A stretch of 8,232 bases of DNA from Eubacteriales bacterium (lineage in GTDB: Bacteria; Bacillota; Clostridia; Oscillospirales; CAG-382), in assembly GCA_028701715.1 (NCBI GenBank), contig JAQVQF010000102.1:1-8232 (forward strand). Direction: 5' to 3'. The notes under the pieces are model-generated. The model did not search any database, was not told the DNA's origin, and saw only the letters and a program-made list of their open reading frames with translations. Shown piece after piece: positions 6,585-8,232 of this stretch. The position numbers and the translations under genes are program-made. How positions within the stretch are numbered: the first letter of the stretch is position 1; each line of letters starts with the position of its first letter.

Positions 6585-6627
6585 TTCCTTAAAATACGAC
6601 CATTATCAAAACAGGAATTTTAAGGAA
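6585..6627. repeat. Inverted repeat in the integrase leader
   Basis: TTCCTTAAAAT (6585-6595) and ATTTTAAGGAA (6617-6627) are perfect 11-base inverted arms, 21 bases apart. They lie 50-92 bases upstream of the integrase start, within its transcribed leader. Their centre-to-centre distance of 32 bases is about three helical turns. They could be arm-type integrase sites, a repressor site, or an mRNA hairpin. Confidence 0.45.
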
Positions 6628-6670
6628 AATACAACACCGAAAAATTAAATATTATTCATATTGATTGCGC

Positions 6671-6700
6671 ATTATCACAAAATAATTATTTATTTGTCTT
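6671..6700 (-). promoter_or_regulatory. Possible integrase promoter
   Basis: Minus-strand AAGACA (6695-6700) and GATAAT (6671-6676) are 18 bases apart, with a TGT extended -10 element at 6677-6679. The start would be near 6664, giving a 130-base leader. The -35 is weak and falls inside the palindrome at 6692-6707. Confidence 0.45.
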
Positions 6701-6707
6701 GACAAAT
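6692..6707. promoter_or_regulatory. Candidate operator shared by divergent promoters
   Basis: ATTTGTC-tt-GACAAAT is a perfect 16-base palindrome. It overlaps the -35 elements of the outward plus-strand promoter and the proposed integrase promoter, so a dimeric repressor bound here would silence both. Confidence 0.5.
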
Positions 6708-6727
6708 TAGGTTATATCTGCTATGAT
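6699..6727 (+). promoter_or_regulatory. Strong outward-facing promoter
   Basis: TTGACA (6699-6704) and TATGAT (6722-6727) are 17 bases apart, with a TGC extended -10 (6719-6721). Transcription would begin near 6734 and run out through the right palindrome towards the membrane protein and prepilin genes. No start codon with a ribosome site follows within the integrase block. Confidence 0.75.
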
Positions 6728-6763
6728 TGTTACAACATAGTTCCCAAATCATGTCATTTATAT

Positions 6764-6782
6764 ATGGAGTATGATACTCCAT
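6764..6782. repeat. Right palindrome flanking the integrase
   Basis: ATGGAGTATGATACTCCAT is a 19-base palindrome centred on G6773 and shares its 15-base core with the left copy at 5313-5331. It starts about 30 bases after the proposed start of the outward transcript, so it could be an attachment or crossover site, or an operator. Confidence 0.6.
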
Positions 6783-6784
6783 GT

Positions 6785-6820
6785 AAAAAACGGCGTGTAA
6801 AATGGCGGAAAAACGCCGTT
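6785..6820 (-). terminator. Minus-strand terminator at the right edge of the integrase block
   Basis: Read on the minus strand, AACGGCGT (6813-6820) pairs with ACGCCGTT (6789-6796). The run of T covers 6785-6790 and overlaps the stem end. It would insulate the integrase block from transcription entering from the right. There is no T-run on the plus strand, so outward transcription should pass. Confidence 0.55.
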
Positions 6821-6839
6821 AAAATCATAAAAAATACAT

Positions 6840-6893
6840 TCAAAACGCTCGGAAGATAAAATCAAAACGCTTGTAAAAAATATTCAAAACGCT
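6840..6893 (+). repeat. Three 22-base-spaced direct repeats, candidate activator sites
   Basis: TCAAAACGCT occurs at 6840-6849, 6862-6871 and 6884-6893, each identical and exactly 22 bases apart, with unrelated A-rich spacers. The last copy overlaps the -35 position of the proposed promoter at 6885-6913. Ten-base repeats at two-turn spacing upstream of a weak -35 are typical for LytTR-type response regulators. The reverse complement AGCGTTTTG agrees with the LytTR consensus at 7 of 9 positions by my reading. Confidence 0.6.
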
Positions 6894-6913
6894 TGAAAAC
6901 CTTTACCTATAAA
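6885..6913 (+). promoter_or_regulatory. Possible activator-dependent promoter of the prepilin cluster
   Basis: TATAAA (6908-6913) is preceded at 17 bases by CAAAAC, a poor -35 lying in the third direct repeat. The start would be near 6920, about 50 bases before the first gene. A weak -35 covered by phased repeats suggests dependence on an activator. Confidence 0.4.
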
Positions 6914-6968
6914 GCATTTTAAACATTCGATTGTTTTAATAACGCAATATACCCGGGGAGGTGATTAT

Positions 6969-7418
6969 ATGCTTATCGCCGTTTATCTGGCTGCCGGCGC
7001 GGCGACCGTCTACTTTCTGGAAAAAAAGCGTATGCGCTTGGCGTCGGCGCTTTTTGCGGTGCTGCTCGGAGTGCTGGCGTTTTACGCGCTGCTTATCCCC
7101 GCGGACGGAACGCCGCCGGGTATTATGCGGCGTTTTATGGATGCCGAAACATATAATTATCTGCGCAACGCGGTGACGGAGGATATTTTCAGCGGTCACA
7201 TTACGGTAAGCGTAATGCTGGTCGTCAACGCCGTGCTGGGCATGACGGCGTTCTTCGCCGGGGCGTTAACCGTTACGCGGGCCGTAAGGCGCATTATAAA
7301 AAGCCTGCGGACGTTTTGCGTTGTTTTAAGGGAAAAATCACACAAAGCGGAACCTGCGTTCCGTATGCGGAAGACGGGGCAAAAGCGTTTCAGCGAATTC
7401 TGCCGTATGCTTAATTAA
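6969..7418 (+). CDS. Small membrane protein with three predicted helices
   Basis: I do not recognise this 149-residue protein. Hydrophobic segments lie at about 2-17, 24-43 and 78-102, with a polar loop between the second and third (ADGTPPG then a charged stretch). The C-terminus (about 104-149) is strongly basic and probably cytoplasmic. A near-perfect ribosome site, GGGGAGGTG (6955-6963), precedes the ATG by 5 bases, so the start is secure. The prepilin gene starts 50 bases downstream with no terminator between, so the two are probably one transcript. The protein may assist the pilin at the membrane, but it shows no known pilus-assembly motif. Transcription could come from the phased-repeat promoter or from the outward promoter at 6699-6727. 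Confidence 0.75.
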   Translation: MLIAVYLAAGAATVYFLEKKRMRLASALFAVLLGVLAFYALLIPADGTPPGIMRRFMDAETYNYLRNAVTEDIFSGHITVSVMLVVNAVLGMTAFFAGALTVTRAVRRIIKSLRTFCVVLREKSHKAEPAFRMRKTGQKRFSEFCRMLN

Positions 7419-7468
7419 TATGTCCGTTTATAAGTAAAATAAACAACAATATTTTAAAGGAGATTAAT

Positions 7469-8232
7469 ATGAAAAAAACAAAAAGACGCGGCTTTACCAT
7501 AGTTGAGCTGGTTATCGTCATTGCGGTAATAGCCATACTCGCGGCTGTGCTTATTCCGACCTTCTCTAACATAATCAAAAAGGCGAACATTTCTTCCGAC
7601 AAGCAGCTTGCCAGAAACATGAACGCCGCGCTCGCGGCGGCGGACGCGGAAGGCGTGGTCGTGGAGGATATTTCCGACGTACTGCAGATAGTAAACGCGG
7701 CGGGCTATATCCTTGAAAACCTCAATCCCACCACGGAAGGCTATTATTTCGTGTGGGACGAGGAAACAAACCAGATTCTGTTTATCAACGACAGCTACGA
7801 AGTGATCTTCAATTCAAGGGATTTCAGCGATAACAAAGTGGATTGGTGGTGCACCGTAAGCTCCGTTGCGGAAATTCAAAAGATCTCGACCGCGGGCATT
7901 TCCCTTTATTTTGAAAAAGACATTACCGGAGATCTTGCGCTTACAAAGGTAGTGGGCTTTGATACGGGCTATTTCACCCTTACGGGGGATCTTTCAATCA
8001 GCAGCGCTGACACCGTCACAGTAGTGCTTAAGGGCAATATCGTGGGGAATGTAACGATTGACGCGCCCAATGCCACAATCAAGCAGTACGGCTCTATAAA
8101 CGGTGACGTAACTGTAACAAGCGTCGCAAGCACCTCGTTTGATATCTTCGGCTATATAAGCGGCATGCTTCAGGCCTTGAAAGGGCATATTAATGCAGAA
8201 AACAGCGGCAATGTAGCCGAAATAGTACTGCC
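7469..8232 (+). CDS. Prepilin-like protein with type III signal and beta-rich C-terminus, cut by window
   Basis: This frame is open from the ATG at 7469 to the window end (254 codons). An AAAGGAG site (7456-7462) lies 6 bases upstream. The N-terminus MKKTKRRGFTIVELVIVIAV is a textbook type III signal. A prepilin peptidase would cut between Gly8 and Phe9 and methylate Phe9, and Glu13 is the conserved Glu5 of the mature pilin. A hydrophobic helix runs to about residue 30. The next part (about 85-115; AGYILENL then EGYYFVWDEETNQILFIN) is of a type seen in clostridial pseudopilins. From about residue 150 the sequence becomes short alternating beta strands with G-D/N turns (GDLALTK, GDLSISS, GNIVGNVTI, GSINGDVTV), which suggests a beta-solenoid. 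It is likely an extracellular pilus or pseudopilus subunit. No pilus ATPase or platform gene is in the window. Confidence 0.9.
   Translation, partial: MKKTKRRGFTIVELVIVIAVIAILAAVLIPTFSNIIKKANISSDKQLARNMNAALAAADAEGVVVEDISDVLQIVNAAGYILENLNPTTEGYYFVWDEETNQILFINDSYEVIFNSRDFSDNKVDWWCTVSSVAEIQKISTAGISLYFEKDITGDLALTKVVGFDTGYFTLTGDLSISSADTVTVVLKGNIVGNVTIDAPNATIKQYGSINGDVTVTSVASTSFDIFGYISGMLQALKGHINAENSGNVAEIVL

Larger units (their letters stand above)
5313..6782 (-). mobile_element. Candidate minimal integrase element or invertible cassette
   Basis: The segment between the two GGAGTATNATACTCC palindromes is about 1.47 kb. It contains one intact tyrosine recombinase, its two downstream terminators, and a divergent promoter region. 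No excisionase, replication, transfer or cargo gene is visible. The palindromes match perfectly when read as inverted repeats and differ only at the central base when read as direct repeats. Boundaries are inferred from the repeats alone, without a comparison to an empty site. It could instead be a degenerate remnant of a larger element, or a resident integrase whose palindromes are regulatory. Confidence 0.4.

Noticed and set aside
6751..6774. Seven-codon reading frame after the outward promoter, crossing the right palindrome
   Set aside because: It has no ribosome site and is too short to support; it could only be a leader peptide by speculation.
6840..6893. Phased repeats as a small CRISPR array
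   Set aside because: The repeats are only 10 bases and the spacers 12 bases, far below CRISPR dimensions, and no cas genes are present.
6936..7199. Minus-strand frame opposite the small membrane protein
   Set aside because: The plus-strand gene has a near-perfect ribosome site and clear hydrophobic segments. The minus frame is arginine- and histidine-rich noise.

Overview
The window looks like a chromosomal stretch from a low-to-mid-GC Firmicute, most likely class Clostridia. The reasons are strong AGGAGG-type ribosome binding sites, AT-rich intergenic DNA with sigma-A-like promoters, a transcription-terminating cobalamin riboswitch, a protein resembling the clostridial DUF6514 family, a Clostridia-type CCA-adding enzyme, a Gram-positive AP2-type integrase, and a prepilin of the kind common in Clostridia. 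No rRNA, tRNA or CRISPR array is visible.

Left part (1-2240). A minus-strand transcription unit starts at a sigma-A promoter near 561-589. It runs through a cobalamin riboswitch (375-514) and a terminator hairpin (240-282) into a small gene cut by the left edge (1-182). That gene resembles the short repeat associated with homing endonucleases, an unusual target for B12 control. A LuxR-type regulator (781-1989) is read divergently from its own extended -10 promoter. It overlaps tail-to-tail with a 95-residue DUF6514-like gene on the minus strand (1951-2238).

Middle part (2240-5040). A roughly 430-base AT-rich intergenic stretch ends in a series of hairpins, including a plus-strand terminator, placed just before a plus-strand cluster. 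The cluster holds an unrecognised 130-residue protein (2674-3066), a small acidic two-helix membrane protein (3184-3525) and a tRNA nucleotidyltransferase (3565-4854). The nucleotidyltransferase has intact polymerase motifs, but its HD phosphohydrolase centre appears to have been cut out. A terminator follows at 4997-5040.

Integrase block (5281-6820). A lone tyrosine recombinase (5393-6535, minus) has all its catalytic residues and lies between two copies of a palindrome, GGAGTATNATACTCC. No excisionase or cargo gene is visible. A pair of divergent promoters shares a 16-base palindrome behind the integrase. The stronger one points outward, through the right-hand palindrome. The block may be a minimal integrating element, a relic, or a self-inverting promoter cassette.

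Right part (6821-8232). Three copies of TCAAAACGCT at an exact 22-base period sit just upstream of a weak promoter. They resemble a phased activator site for a small three-helix membrane protein (6969-7418) and a prepilin (7469 to the window end). The prepilin has a textbook type III signal and a beta-rich, possibly solenoid, C-terminal part that continues past the window edge.
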